Shown here: piece after piece, positions 8,813 through 17,939 of the stretch
How positions within the stretch are numbered: position 1 is the stretch's first letter
How the letters are laid out: every line of letters starts with the position of its first letter
Assembly: GCF_024054175.1 (NCBI RefSeq)
Contig: NZ_JAMXLA010000001.1
Location: 1,113,341 to 1,177,340, forward strand
Direction: 5' to 3'
From: Flavobacterium sp. NRK1
GTDB taxonomy: Bacteria; Bacteroidota; Bacteroidia; Flavobacteriales; Flavobacteriaceae
Length of the DNA: 64,000 bases
Notes under the pieces: generated by a model
What the model was told of the DNA's origin: nothing
Seen by the model: only the letters and a program-made list of their open reading frames with translations
Database searches by the model: none
Program-made: the position numbers and the translations under genes

Positions 8813-9415
8813 ATGTCCTTAAAGAAAGCCTATCTTATTGTTATCCTTGTTCTGATAATAGACCAGATATCTAAAATATACGTAAAAACCCACTTTATGC
8901 TTCGCGAAGAAGTAAAGGTTTTTGACTGGTTTAGGATACAATTTATAGAAAACGAGGGCATGGCATGGGGTGCAGAAATACCGGGCATGTATGGCAAACT
9001 TATTTTAACCCTTTTCAGAATTGTAGCAGTGGGCGGTATAGGCTGGTGGCTGTACGATTCGGTAAAAAAGAAACAATCTCCGTACCTTATTGTTTCTATT
9101 GCTTTAATTTTAGCAGGAGCATTTGGAAACATTGTAGATTCTGTTTTTTACGGACTTATTTTCGACTACAGCCTGCCAAATCATGTAGCTACTCTATTTT
9201 CAGACAATCCATACGGAACCGTTTTTCATGGTAAAGTGGTAGATATGTTTTACTTTCCTATTATTACCGGAGCACATTTCCCTAAATGGTTTCCGTTTAT
9301 AGGCGGTGACGAGTTTAACTTTTTTAATGCCATTTTTAATGTAGCCGATGCAGCAATATCTGTAGGTGTGGGTATTTTAATTGTATTCAACAAAAAGGCA
9401 TTCGCTAAATCGTAA
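8813..9415 (+). CDS. lspA: lipoprotein signal peptidase (signal peptidase II)
   Basis: A 200-aa inner-membrane aspartyl protease that removes the signal peptide of diacylglyceryl-modified prolipoproteins. The conserved blocks are all present: DQISK with Asp17, NEGMAWG near 47-53, GNIVDS with catalytic Asp109, and FNVADA with catalytic Asp179. Four hydrophobic segments fit the known topology. It is longer than the roughly 165-aa enterobacterial enzyme because of an insert near 118-170, as I recall for other Bacteroidota. The in-frame TTG at 8792 lies within the promoter box, so the ATG at 8813 is preferred. The many lipoproteins in this window are its likely substrates. Confidence 0.96.
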   Translation: MSLKKAYLIVILVLIIDQISKIYVKTHFMLREEVKVFDWFRIQFIENEGMAWGAEIPGMYGKLILTLFRIVAVGGIGWWLYDSVKKKQSPYLIVSIALILAGAFGNIVDSVFYGLIFDYSLPNHVATLFSDNPYGTVFHGKVVDMFYFPIITGAHFPKWFPFIGGDEFNFFNAIFNVADAAISVGVGILIVFNKKAFAKS

Positions 9416-9477
9416 TTGATATTTGGTAATAGGTAAATTCGGTTATTTGCTGCAACTACAATGGAACAAATTACCAA

Positions 9478-10047
9478 TTACACTATAAACGAATACACTT
9501 TCTCAGGTGTTACACAGTAATCCAGGGGCATATCGGTAGCATTAACTTCAATAGGTTCATTTTCGGCTTCAAAAAAAGATAATCCTATCTTTATAACATT
9601 GGGTTTACATTCATTAAGAAAGCGGTCGTAAAAACCTTTGCCATAGCCTACACGGTGTCCTTTAGCATCAAAAGCCAGCAGTGGCACAAACACCACATCT
9701 ATTTTATTAGAAGGTACTTCTATACCATCTACAGGCTCAGGAATGCCATATTGGTTTTTTACCAATTTTGTATTATCAGTAAGCAGGTAATGTATCATAG
9801 TGCAGGTTTCAAAATCAGATCTTGACACAATTACTTCTTTATCTTTTCCGGCAAGAATGTTCAGTATAAAGTCGGTATGCACTTCGCGCTGTTCTTCCAT
9901 AGTAAGAAACAGGTGAAAATAAATATTCTGCCAGATATCAAGCGAAAGCAGCCTGTTGGCAATGGCAAGGCTTTTATGTTCAATCTCTTCTAAAGATAAT
10001 GCCTGGCGTAAATTTTTATAATGAAGCCTCAGCTCTTTTTTGTTCAT
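9478..10047 (-). CDS. 5-formyltetrahydrofolate cyclo-ligase
   Basis: A 189-aa cytoplasmic enzyme (5-FCL/MTHFS family, YgfA-like) that converts 5-formyl-THF to 5,10-methenyl-THF with ATP. Recognisable parts are the basic N-terminus (MNKKELRLHYKNLRQALS), the central DVVFVPLLAFDAKGHRVGYG and the phosphate-binding GYGKGFYDRFL near residues 137-147. The length matches the family. It is on the opposite strand to lspA with a short convergent gap of 62 bp. The next minus-strand gene upstream (10134-11102) may be co-transcribed. Confidence 0.93.
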   Translation of the reverse strand: MNKKELRLHYKNLRQALSLEEIEHKSLAIANRLLSLDIWQNIYFHLFLTMEEQREVHTDFILNILAGKDKEVIVSRSDFETCTMIHYLLTDNTKLVKNQYGIPEPVDGIEVPSNKIDVVFVPLLAFDAKGHRVGYGKGFYDRFLNECKPNVIKIGLSFFEAENEPIEVNATDMPLDYCVTPEKVYSFIV

Positions 10048-10133
10048 GATGTGCTAGTCTGTTTGCATGCAGTTATTCAGCGATAGAAGTTTTCGATTAT
10101 TGATTACCAAATCCACCCATCACCAAACCACTC

Positions 10134-11102
10134 TTAAAATTTATAACTCTGCGAAATATGAAAGATCGCATCGCCCTGATATACTATTGGTCCGTCGTTA
10201 GCATTTATAATATATCCGCTGTTGGGTGCTTTAATTTTATGTTCTACTTTACCAAACGGGTCGGTTATCATAGCAATTACATCGCCTTTATGCACAAAAT
10301 CGCCTGCAGCAACCCTGTGCTGAAATAACCCCGAGTATCGCGCGCGTATCCATGCCGACTTGTCTATGTAAATAGTAACGGCATTAGCAACGGGAGCTTT
10401 ACGGCGCGGATTGAGCATATCAAAATGTTCCAGAAAACGTTTTGCACCCTGCACGCCTTCCTGCGTAACATCATTATTAATATCTAACGATTTACCGCCT
10501 TCAAACAACAGCATCTTTACGCCAAGCCTGCCACAGGCACTACGAAAAGAACCCGCAATATTTTTAGAGTAAAGTGTAAACGGCGCATTAAAAATATCAG
10601 ATAACTGTTTCAGTTCTTCGTTATTTGGTACAATGCGTATTTGCGGGGCATTGAAACGGCTGGCACCTCCGGCATGAAAATCAACACAATAATCTACATT
10701 CGGAATCACCTCTTTAAGCAGGTAATATGCAAATCGGCTGGCAAGCGATCCGTTTTTGCTGCCCGGAAACACGCGGTTAAGGTCGCGTCCATCAGGAAAC
10801 TCACGGCTTTGATTTACAAATCCAAACATATTAATAACCGGAATACAAATAATAGTACCCCGCTTGGGTTTATTAATTTTACGCACAATGATCTGACGAA
10901 CAATTTCAATACCGTTAATTTCGTCACCATGCAGTCCTGCACTAAAAAGCACTGTAGGGCCTGGTAGTTTGGCACGCTCTACAATAATGGGAATTTTAAG
11001 TTTTGTCATGGTATGCAGGCGTGCAATTTCCATAGTAATGGTTTTACTTTCGCCAGGTAAAACTTCTTCGCCAAGTATTGTGATCGTATTATTTATAGCC
11101 AT
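10134..11102 (-). CDS. succinylglutamate desuccinylase/aspartoacylase family protein
   Basis: A 322-aa zinc carboxypeptidase-fold protein of the AstE/AspA family. Zinc ligands are visible in SAGLHGDEINGIE (His and Glu, about residues 53-65) and in DFHAGGASRFNAPQ (His near 142). DGRDLNRVFPG carries the substrate-contacting Asp-Leu-Asn-Arg. The C-terminal 80 residues form a barrel-sandwich-like domain (GDFVHKGDVIAMITDPFG). The family removes acyl groups from N-acyl amino acids; in Bacteroidota it often accompanies rimK, which is not seen nearby, so the substrate is open. The start fits the family length. Confidence 0.88.
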   Translation of the reverse strand: MAINNTITILGEEVLPGESKTITMEIARLHTMTKLKIPIIVERAKLPGPTVLFSAGLHGDEINGIEIVRQIIVRKINKPKRGTIICIPVINMFGFVNQSREFPDGRDLNRVFPGSKNGSLASRFAYYLLKEVIPNVDYCVDFHAGGASRFNAPQIRIVPNNEELKQLSDIFNAPFTLYSKNIAGSFRSACGRLGVKMLLFEGGKSLDINNDVTQEGVQGAKRFLEHFDMLNPRRKAPVANAVTIYIDKSAWIRARYSGLFQHRVAAGDFVHKGDVIAMITDPFGKVEHKIKAPNSGYIINANDGPIVYQGDAIFHISQSYKF

Positions 11103-11225
11103 AGGTTTTGCAAAGCTATAAAAATAGGAAATTTTAACTTATCGTGAATTACAACCTCAACAATCAACACTCTGCATCCTTAGCACCGAGTGATGGTTAA
11201 TTCTAAGATATAAGACCCTCTATAA

Positions 11226-11462
11226 ACCACCCCGCCCTGCGGGCACCCCTCCAAAGGAGGGGAAGTATAAAACGTCAACAATCAATATGCTGCATTCCTT
11301 CTTTGGAGGGATGGCTAAAAGCCAAGATAGTTAAATTATAAAACTGCCAATACAAACGAACTCACCCTACGGACACCCGCCAAAGAAGAGGAAATATAAA
11401 ATCCGATAATCAACACTCTGCATTCCCCTCCTTTGGAGGGGTGGCTGAAAGCCGGGGTGGTT
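11226..11462. repeat. family-B palindromic repeats, clustered
   Basis: The 452-bp space 11103-11554 has no gene. It carries family-B segments at 11226-11264, 11291-11332, 11359-11393 and 11420-11462. The pattern is CCACCCCGCCCTGCGGGC plus CCCCTCCAAAGGAGGGG, and its inverse CCTCCTTTGGAGGGGTGG plus CTGAAAGCCGGGGTGGTT. The central two form one decayed palindrome. Short direct repeats around CAATCAACACTCTGCATTCC suggest local duplication. The same family lies inside the prophage at 26479, 28971, 32811, 33794 and 47170. Confidence 0.85.
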
Positions 11463-11554
11463 AAATTATCAATCCCCCGCTTTAATCAACAATTAACATA
11501 ATACTTCCTTTTCTCCCGCGTTAAACATTGGTTATTTGTTTTTAACTTTGCAAT

Positions 11555-13351
11555 ATGCGTACTCCTCTTGAACTTCAGATACAAACCCTGCCCGACAATC
11601 CGGGTGTTTACCAGTATTTTGATAAAGATGACAAACTGCTGTATGTAGGCAAGGCAAAAAACCTTAAAAAAAGGGTGACATCTTACTTTAATAAGGTGCA
11701 TGATACAGGGCGCACAAATGTGATGGTTAAAAAAATAGCCTCTGTTAAACACATTGTTGTACCCACCGAAAGTGAAGCTTTACTGCTGGAGAATAACCTT
11801 ATAAAAAAACTCCAGCCGCGTTATAACATAATGCTTAAGGACGACAAGACCTATCCGTGGATATGCATTAAAAAAGAACCGTTTGCACGTGTATTTTCTA
11901 CCCGTAAGGTTATAAAAGACGGATCGGAATATTTTGGGCCATATACCAGCTTTAAAACAGTACATACGCTGTTAGACCTTATAAAAGAGCTATATCCGCT
12001 GCGTACCTGCAATTACGACCTCAGCCCGGCAAACATACGCTCGGGCAAATATAAAGTCTGCCTTGAATATCATCTTGGCAACTGCAAAGGCCCATGTGAA
12101 GGCCATGAACCACTAAATGTATATCAGGATCACGTAAATGCAATCCGCGAAATATTAAAAGGCAACTTTAAAGAAAGCCTTAAAGATTTTCGCACGCACA
12201 TGCAGCAACTGGCTGCTGATATGCATTTTGAAGAAGCCCAGAAAATAAAAGAAAAAATAGAGGTACTTGAAAATTATCAGGCACGCAGTACGGTTTTTAA
12301 TCCTAAAATATCTAACCTCGATGTGTTTACAATAGTATCTGATGAAACAATGGCCTATGTAAACTTTATTCAGGTATCGCATGGCGCAATCATTCGCAGC
12401 CATACTATGGAGATAAAGAAAAAACTTGACGAGCCTGATGAAGAATTACTGGAACTGGCTGTGGTAGAACTGCGCGAGCGTTTTCATTTACAGTCTAAAG
12501 AAATACTTGTTCCGTTCCCTATAAGTATGGGCGACAACATCACTGTTACCGTACCTAAAATGGGCGACAAAAAACAAATACTGGATCTGAGCGAGCGTAA
12601 TGCACGTTTCTTCCGTATGGATCAGCTTAAACAAATTAAAATTGTAGATCCTGACCGCCATACTAACCGCATTATGGCGCAAATGAAAAAAGACCTTCGC
12701 CTGCCGGTAGAACCACGCCATATAGAGTGCTTTGACAACTCTAACATACAGGGAACCAATCCTGTTTCGGCATGTGTTGTGTTTAAAGACGGCAAGCCAA
12801 GCAAAAAAGATTACCGCCATTTTAATATAAAAACCGTAGAAGGCCCCAACGATTTTGCCTCTATGGAAGAAGTTGTTTTCAGGCGTTACCGCAGGCTTTT
12901 AGACGAAAACGAGCCATTGCCGCAGCTTATTATTATAGATGGCGGCAAAGGACAGCTTTCTTCGGCATTAAAAAGCCTAGATATCTTGGGGTTACGTGGT
13001 AAAATTACTATCTTGGGCATTGCAAAAAGACTGGAAGAAATTTTTTATCCGGGCGACTCGGTTCCGCTGTATCTCGACAAAAAATCAGAGACTTTAAAAA
13101 TAATACAGCAGCTGCGTAACGAGGCGCACCGCTTTGGTATAACCTTTCACCGGGACAAGCGCAGCAAGAGTGCATTGCAGACATCGGTAGAAACCATACC
13201 CGGCATAGGCGAAAAAACAATGGTAACGCTGTTAAAGCATTTTAAGTCGGTAAAACGAATGGTTGCAGCACCCGAAGATGAGATTGCAAAAGTAGTAGGC
13301 CCGTCTAAAGCAAAAAAGATTACAGAATTTTATAAAGAACAGAACAAATAA
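11555..13351 (+). CDS. uvrC: excinuclease ABC subunit C
   Basis: A 598-aa nuclease of UvrABC nucleotide-excision repair, making both incisions around the lesion. It has an N-terminal GIY-YIG domain (PGVYQYFD then LLYVGKAKNLKKRV, residues about 14-45), a Cys-containing segment (CLEYHLGNCKGPCEG), the UvrB-binding helical part (about 200-240), a C-terminal RNase-H-like nuclease (HIECFDNSNIQGTNPVSACVVF and IIIDGGKGQL) and a terminal HhH (IPGIGEKTMVTLLKHFKS). A TAACTTTG box lies only 4 bp before the ATG. The patatin gene starts 1 bp after the stop, so the two are co-transcribed. Confidence 0.97.
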   Translation: MRTPLELQIQTLPDNPGVYQYFDKDDKLLYVGKAKNLKKRVTSYFNKVHDTGRTNVMVKKIASVKHIVVPTESEALLLENNLIKKLQPRYNIMLKDDKTYPWICIKKEPFARVFSTRKVIKDGSEYFGPYTSFKTVHTLLDLIKELYPLRTCNYDLSPANIRSGKYKVCLEYHLGNCKGPCEGHEPLNVYQDHVNAIREILKGNFKESLKDFRTHMQQLAADMHFEEAQKIKEKIEVLENYQARSTVFNPKISNLDVFTIVSDETMAYVNFIQVSHGAIIRSHTMEIKKKLDEPDEELLELAVVELRERFHLQSKEILVPFPISMGDNITVTVPKMGDKKQILDLSERNARFFRMDQLKQIKIVDPDRHTNRIMAQMKKDLRLPVEPRHIECFDNSNIQGTNPVSACVVFKDGKPSKKDYRHFNIKTVEGPNDFASMEEVVFRRYRRLLDENEPLPQLIIIDGGKGQLSSALKSLDILGLRGKITILGIAKRLEEIFYPGDSVPLYLDKKSETLKIIQQLRNEAHRFGITFHRDKRSKSALQTSVETIPGIGEKTMVTLLKHFKSVKRMVAAPEDEIAKVVGPSKAKKITEFYKEQNK

Positions 13352-13352
13352 A

Positions 13353-15554
13353 ATGAAAAAACTGGTTCTCCTGCTGATGGCATTGTCCGTTTTTAGTTCC
13401 GTTACGGGGCAGGAGAAAAAGCATAAACCTAAAGTTGGGGTTGTGCTTAGTGGCGGCGGTGCAAAAGGGCTTGCCCACATAGGTGTACTTAAAGCTCTTG
13501 AAGAAGCCGGAATTGAAGTATCTTATATTGGCGGTACCAGCATGGGTGCCATAGTAGGCGGTTTGTATGCCGCTGGCTACTCGGCAAAGGAACTCGATTC
13601 TATATTCAGCGCTCTTGATGCCGATGCTATTTTACGTGATTATACCCCCAGGGCATCCAAAAACTTTTTTGAAAAACGCAATGACGAGGTCTATGCCATT
13701 TCGCTGCCGTTTAAAGGCTATAAAATAGGTTTCCCTACAGCACTCTCAAAAGGATTATACAATTACAACACTATAAACCGGCTTACAGACCATGTACGCT
13801 ACATTCGTGATTTTGACAGCCTCCCCATTCCGTTTGTGTGCATTGCTACCGATATTGAAACCGGTAAGGAAGTTGTACTGCGCAAAGGTGTTCTCCCCGA
13901 TGCTATACTGGCAAGCGGGGCTTTTCCCTCATTATATTCACCCGTAGAAATAGATAACCGCCTGCTTATTGACGGAGGCGTAACAAATAACTATCCTATA
14001 GAGCAGGTAAGGGCTATGGGAGCCGATATTATTATTGGTGTAGATGTTCAGGATCCTTTACGCACGCGCGATGAGATAAAAGGCGCAACAGGGCTTCTGC
14101 TTCAGATCAATAATTACCAGATGATCCAGAAAATGGAGGATAAACGAAAGAAGACCGATATTTATATCAGGCCCGATATTTCGGGTTATACGGTTATTTC
14201 TTTTGATGAAGGCCGCCAGATAATCGACAAAGGTGAAGAAGCTGCTAACAAAATAATGGATACGCTAAAAGCATTAGGAGTTGGGCATCCTATAGAAAAG
14301 CCACACATAACACCTAAAGATTCTATTTGTATTGCCCAGGTTAAAATAAGCGGTCTGCGTAAGTTTACGCGGTCTTATGTAATAGGTAAGCTTAACTTTA
14401 AACCCGGTACAAAAATAAGTTACAGTAAGCTAAACCAGGGTATTACTAATCTTGATGCTACACAAAACTTTACATCGCTGTCTTATAATTTTACAGACGA
14501 TAAGGACGGCGAAGCGCTTAGACTTCATGTGACCGAAAACCCTATTGACCGTTATATAAAATTCGGCCTGCATTATGACGGGTTATACAAAAGCGCCATT
14601 TTAATTAATTATACCCATAAAAATCTTATCCGCCGTAATGATGTAGCACTTATAGATGCTATACTGGGCGATAACTTCAGGTATAATTTTGATTATTATA
14701 TAGACAATGGCTTTCACCTCAGCTACGGGCTTCACTCCTATTTTAGCAGCTTTAACCGGAATATATCCGGAGAATATGGCGCCCAAAGCAGTTTCAGTAA
14801 TTTATTTGGCACTAAATCTGTAAACATAGATTTTACTGACTGGACCAATCAGGCATATGTTCAAACCATTTTTGCCCGCACCTTTTTGCTTGGCGGCGGT
14901 ATTGAATATAAGCATATTAAAATAAAATCGGAAACCGCAGATGCCAGGCCTGTTTTTGATAACAGCGATTATGTATCGGCATACGGCTACCTTAAATTCG
15001 ATTCTTATGATGATAAATACTTCCCATCTGAAGGCTACTTCTTTTCAGGCGAGGCAAAATCATATCTGCTATCATCAGATTATACCGGAGGATTTAACCG
15101 CTTTACCATTATAAAAGGTGAGTTAGCCACTGCACAAACCCTGTTTAAAGGAGCTACCATCAAGCTTCAGAGTGAAATGGGATTTTCGGCAGGTAAAGAG
15201 AGTATTTCTACTTTCGATTTTATACTTGGCGGCTATGGCTACTATCCAACTAATAACTTCCGCCATTTTTATGGTTATGACTTTTTAACCCTTTCGGGCA
15301 ACAGCTACATAAAAAGTGCCATAACGCTTGATTATGAGTTTTTGCGGAAAAACCACCTTAATTTTACGGCAAACTATGCCAATGTAGGACATAACCTGTT
15401 GAACGAAGGCAGTATGTTCTCTATACCTACTTACAGCGGCTATGCCTTTGGCTACGGCATGGAAACCATACTGGGTCCGCTGGAGTTAAAGCATAGCTGG
15501 AGCCCAGATACCCACCAGCACTATACATGGGTAAGTGTAGGCTTTTGGTTTTAA
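13353..15554 (+). CDS. patatin-like phospholipase with outer-membrane barrel
   Basis: A 733-aa protein with a signal peptide (cleavage near residue 20), a patatin domain (about 28-300) and a C-terminal beta-barrel with Omp85/surface-antigen character, preceded by one POTRA-like segment near 325-400. Catalytic features are the oxyanion-hole loop SGGGAKG at 33-39, nucleophile Ser63 in GTSMG and the dyad Asp in IDGGVTNNYP near 208. The architecture matches PlpD/type Vd-like proteins, in which the barrel carries the lipase across or holds it at the outer membrane. Substrates are probably phospholipids. It is tightly linked to uvrC (1 bp). Confidence 0.92.
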   Translation: MKKLVLLLMALSVFSSVTGQEKKHKPKVGVVLSGGGAKGLAHIGVLKALEEAGIEVSYIGGTSMGAIVGGLYAAGYSAKELDSIFSALDADAILRDYTPRASKNFFEKRNDEVYAISLPFKGYKIGFPTALSKGLYNYNTINRLTDHVRYIRDFDSLPIPFVCIATDIETGKEVVLRKGVLPDAILASGAFPSLYSPVEIDNRLLIDGGVTNNYPIEQVRAMGADIIIGVDVQDPLRTRDEIKGATGLLLQINNYQMIQKMEDKRKKTDIYIRPDISGYTVISFDEGRQIIDKGEEAANKIMDTLKALGVGHPIEKPHITPKDSICIAQVKISGLRKFTRSYVIGKLNFKPGTKISYSKLNQGITNLDATQNFTSLSYNFTDDKDGEALRLHVTENPIDRYIKFGLHYDGLYKSAILINYTHKNLIRRNDVALIDAILGDNFRYNFDYYIDNGFHLSYGLHSYFSSFNRNISGEYGAQSSFSNLFGTKSVNIDFTDWTNQAYVQTIFARTFLLGGGIEYKHIKIKSETADARPVFDNSDYVSAYGYLKFDSYDDKYFPSEGYFFSGEAKSYLLSSDYTGGFNRFTIIKGELATAQTLFKGATIKLQSEMGFSAGKESISTFDFILGGYGYYPTNNFRHFYGYDFLTLSGNSYIKSAITLDYEFLRKNHLNFTANYANVGHNLLNEGSMFSIPTYSGYAFGYGMETILGPLELKHSWSPDTHQHYTWVSVGFWF

Positions 15555-15619
15555 CAATAAGGTTTTTGCTAAAAAAGACATTATATTCGTTAAAAACATC
15601 ATAATTTTTATAAAAACCC

Positions 15620-15627
15620 TATATTTG
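15620..15627 (+). promoter_or_regulatory. permease promoter -7 box
   Basis: TATATTTG, an exact TAnnTTTG match, 25 bp before the ATG at 15653. Confidence 0.55.
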
Positions 15628-15652
15628 GGACTTCTAAATCAAAATATACTAT

Positions 15653-17287
15653 ATGTCTATCTGGAAAAGAAAACCATTAAACGTACTGCTTGAAGAAGCT
15701 AATGAGTCTGAAAAAGGGCTTAAAAAAACTTTAACAGCGGGCGGTCTTACAGCATTAGGAGTAGGAGCTATTATTGGGGCGGGTCTGTTTTCAATAACAG
15801 GAATTGCCGCAGCACAAAATGCAGGCCCCGCAATTACTATTTCATTTCTTGTAGCAGCCCTGGGCTGTATTTTTGCCGGCCTTTGCTATGCGGAATTTTC
15901 ATCAATGATTCCTGTGGCAGGTAGTGCATACACCTATTCGTTTGCTACCATGGGCGAATTTGTAGCCTGGATAATAGGATGGGATTTAGTACTTGAATAT
16001 GCAGTGGGGGCTGCAACGGTTTCCATAAGCTGGTCGCGGTATCTGGGTAAGTTCCTCGAAAGTTATGGTATTTATATAGATAAAGATTTCATGCTTTCCC
16101 CTTTTGAAGGCGGTATTATAAACATACCTGCAGTACTTATTGTTATGATAATGTCGTTAGTACTTATGAGGGGTACAAAAGAATCGGCACTAATTAATGG
16201 CGTTATTGTTATGCTGAAGGTTAGTGTAGTTTTAGTGTTTATCGCTCTTGGGTGGCAATATATAAGACCGGAAAACTTAACACCATATATTCCTGAAAAC
16301 ACCGGAACTTTTGGAGAGTTTGGTTTTAGCGGAATTATTCGTGCGGCAGCTATAGTGTTTTTTGCATACATTGGTTTTGATGCCGTTTCTACTGCTGCAC
16401 AGGAAGCTAAAAACCCTAAAAGGGATATGCCAATTGGTATTCTTCTTTCATTAGGTATATGTACATTATTATATATTTTATTTGCCCACGTTATGACGGG
16501 TGTTGTAAACTACAGCGCTTTTTCTGGAGCTGATGGTATAGCGCCCGTAGCAATTGCTATTGACGCCATGGGCCCTATGGGTCCTTCAGGTATGATTACA
16601 CCTGCCTATCCGTGGTTAAATAGTGCTATATTATTAGCAATTCTTGGCGGATATTCATCTGTTATACTTGTAATGCTTATGGGCCAGAGCCGTGTATTCT
16701 TCTCTATGAGTAAAGACGGACTTATGCCAAAGGTCTTTTCAGAAGTTCATCCAAAATTCCGTACACCAGCCAAGAACAACCTGTTATTTATGGTACTTGT
16801 TAGTATATTTGCCGCTTTTGTACCGGCAAGGGTAGTAGGAGAAATGACCAGTATAGGTACTCTTTTTGCTTTTATTCTTGTATGTATAGGCGTATTAATA
16901 ATGCGAAAAAAAATGCCTGAAGCACCAAGAGCCTTCAGAACACCTTTAGTGCCACTTGTACCAATATTAGGCGTAGGTGTGTGTCTTTTTATGATGATAT
17001 TCCTTCCACTTGATACATGGATTCGTCTTATAGTTTGGATGATGATAGGTTTTGACCTTTATCTTTTCTATGGAATGAAAAACAGTTTCCTTAATAAAGG
17101 AAATTTTACGGACCAGAGTTTCAAATTTGTTGCTACTTCAGGCTTTGCTATGGTACTTGCACTTGTAGTAATTGCCTTTATTCATCACGAGGGTGGCAAT
17201 GATGCAGGTATATTTTATTTTTCTCTTATTTTTGCGGCAATACATGCATTAATTTTTGCATTTGGCTATAAGAAAACTATAGCTTAA
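15653..17287 (+). CDS. APC-superfamily amino-acid permease
   Basis: A 544-aa inner-membrane transporter with at least 12 hydrophobic segments. The first segment holds the APC substrate-binding loop GVGAIIGAGLFSITG (about residues 36-50), followed by GPAITISFLVAALGCIFAGLCYAE and PVAGSAYTYS. The pattern matches the cationic amino-acid transporter (CAT/YfnA-like) group, which imports amino acids by proton or sodium symport or exchange. Specificity cannot be read from sequence. It is monocistronic, with its own promoter and a strong terminator. Confidence 0.9.
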   Translation: MSIWKRKPLNVLLEEANESEKGLKKTLTAGGLTALGVGAIIGAGLFSITGIAAAQNAGPAITISFLVAALGCIFAGLCYAEFSSMIPVAGSAYTYSFATMGEFVAWIIGWDLVLEYAVGAATVSISWSRYLGKFLESYGIYIDKDFMLSPFEGGIINIPAVLIVMIMSLVLMRGTKESALINGVIVMLKVSVVLVFIALGWQYIRPENLTPYIPENTGTFGEFGFSGIIRAAAIVFFAYIGFDAVSTAAQEAKNPKRDMPIGILLSLGICTLLYILFAHVMTGVVNYSAFSGADGIAPVAIAIDAMGPMGPSGMITPAYPWLNSAILLAILGGYSSVILVMLMGQSRVFFSMSKDGLMPKVFSEVHPKFRTPAKNNLLFMVLVSIFAAFVPARVVGEMTSIGTLFAFILVCIGVLIMRKKMPEAPRAFRTPLVPLVPILGVGVCLFMMIFLPLDTWIRLIVWMMIGFDLYLFYGMKNSFLNKGNFTDQSFKFVATSGFAMVLALVVIAFIHHEGGNDAGIFYFSLIFAAIHALIFAFGYKKTIA

Positions 17288-17321
17288 TACGAACACTATA
17301 AACAACCAAATTATATTTGCT

Positions 17322-17355
17322 AAAAGTCCCAACGGTATTTGTTGGGACTTTTTTT
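17322..17355 (+). terminator. intrinsic terminator of permease gene
   Basis: AAAAGTCCCAAC and GTTGGGACTTTT pair perfectly over 12 bp around a GGTATTT loop, followed by T-rich sequence. Confidence 0.92.
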
Positions 17356-17447
17356 GTTTAAATTGTGAGCGATTGAGGTATGAGCATGATGCTCCCCATA
17401 AAGAAAGAAGACATATGGAGTCGCGCGAGAATAAAATACTAATTTTA

Positions 17448-17474
17448 GGCACGAGCGTGACGCTCGCGCCAGCG
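17448..17474. repeat. REP palindrome R1
   Basis: GGCACGAGCGTGACGCTCGC followed by GCC: a hairpin with CGAGCGT/ACGCTCG arms and a GCC tail. It belongs to the REP family tied to the RAYT gene at 17940. A decayed relative (GAGCATGATGCTC) lies about 65 bp upstream. Confidence 0.85.
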
Positions 17475-17510
17475 ATGCTTACCGCCCATTAAATACTGAT
17501 AATTAACTAA

Positions 17511-17798
17511 ATGAAAAAATTAATAGAAAAGTACTCTACCAAGCCCATAGGTCTTTTTAAAACATTATTTATTACTTTTTTTGCCGGATATATTCCATTT
17601 GCTCTTATTCATATAGCTTTAAATCTTTCAGGAGTTATTCCTGTAAATTTTAACGATAAACCAATATATGGATTTCAAGGAGCCTTATTTATTCTTTTAT
17701 ATACTCCTTTGGTTGCCTTACTCTTTACCATTACCATTTGGATTTACTTCATGATAGGAAACCTGTTTTTGCGTCTTTTAAAAAAACTATTCCTCTGA
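17511..17798 (+). CDS. small two-helix membrane protein
   Basis: A 95-aa protein with a basic N-terminus (MKKLIEKYSTKP) and two hydrophobic segments at about 17-42 and 57-88, ending in a basic LRLLKKLFL tail. No family recognised. It lies between inverted REP elements R1 and R3/R2, inside the RAYT island. Codon use is AT-rich like the neighbours. Probably real because of its start, composition and spacing; function unknown. Confidence 0.55.
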   Translation: MKKLIEKYSTKPIGLFKTLFITFFAGYIPFALIHIALNLSGVIPVNFNDKPIYGFQGALFILLYTPLVALLFTITIWIYFMIGNLFLRLLKKLFL

Positions 17799-17816
17799 AA
17801 ATATAAAGCTCAATGT

Positions 17817-17912
17817 TAGCGCGAGCGTCACATTAGTGTCTATAAGAAAATTATATTTGCAAAAGTAAACCCAAGCAACCCCTCCGCTGGCGCGAGCGTC
17901 ACGCTCGTGCCC
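17817..17912. repeat. REP palindromes R2 (partial) and R3
   Basis: R2 at 17817-17830 is a truncated copy (TAGCGCGAGCGTCAC). R3 at 17886-17912 is complete, reads GCTGGCGCGAGCGTCACGCT and is the reverse complement of R1 and R4. R3 lies 27 bp before the transposase start. Confidence 0.85.
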
Positions 17913-17939
17913 CATAAAGAAATTTCCTATATTTGATTA

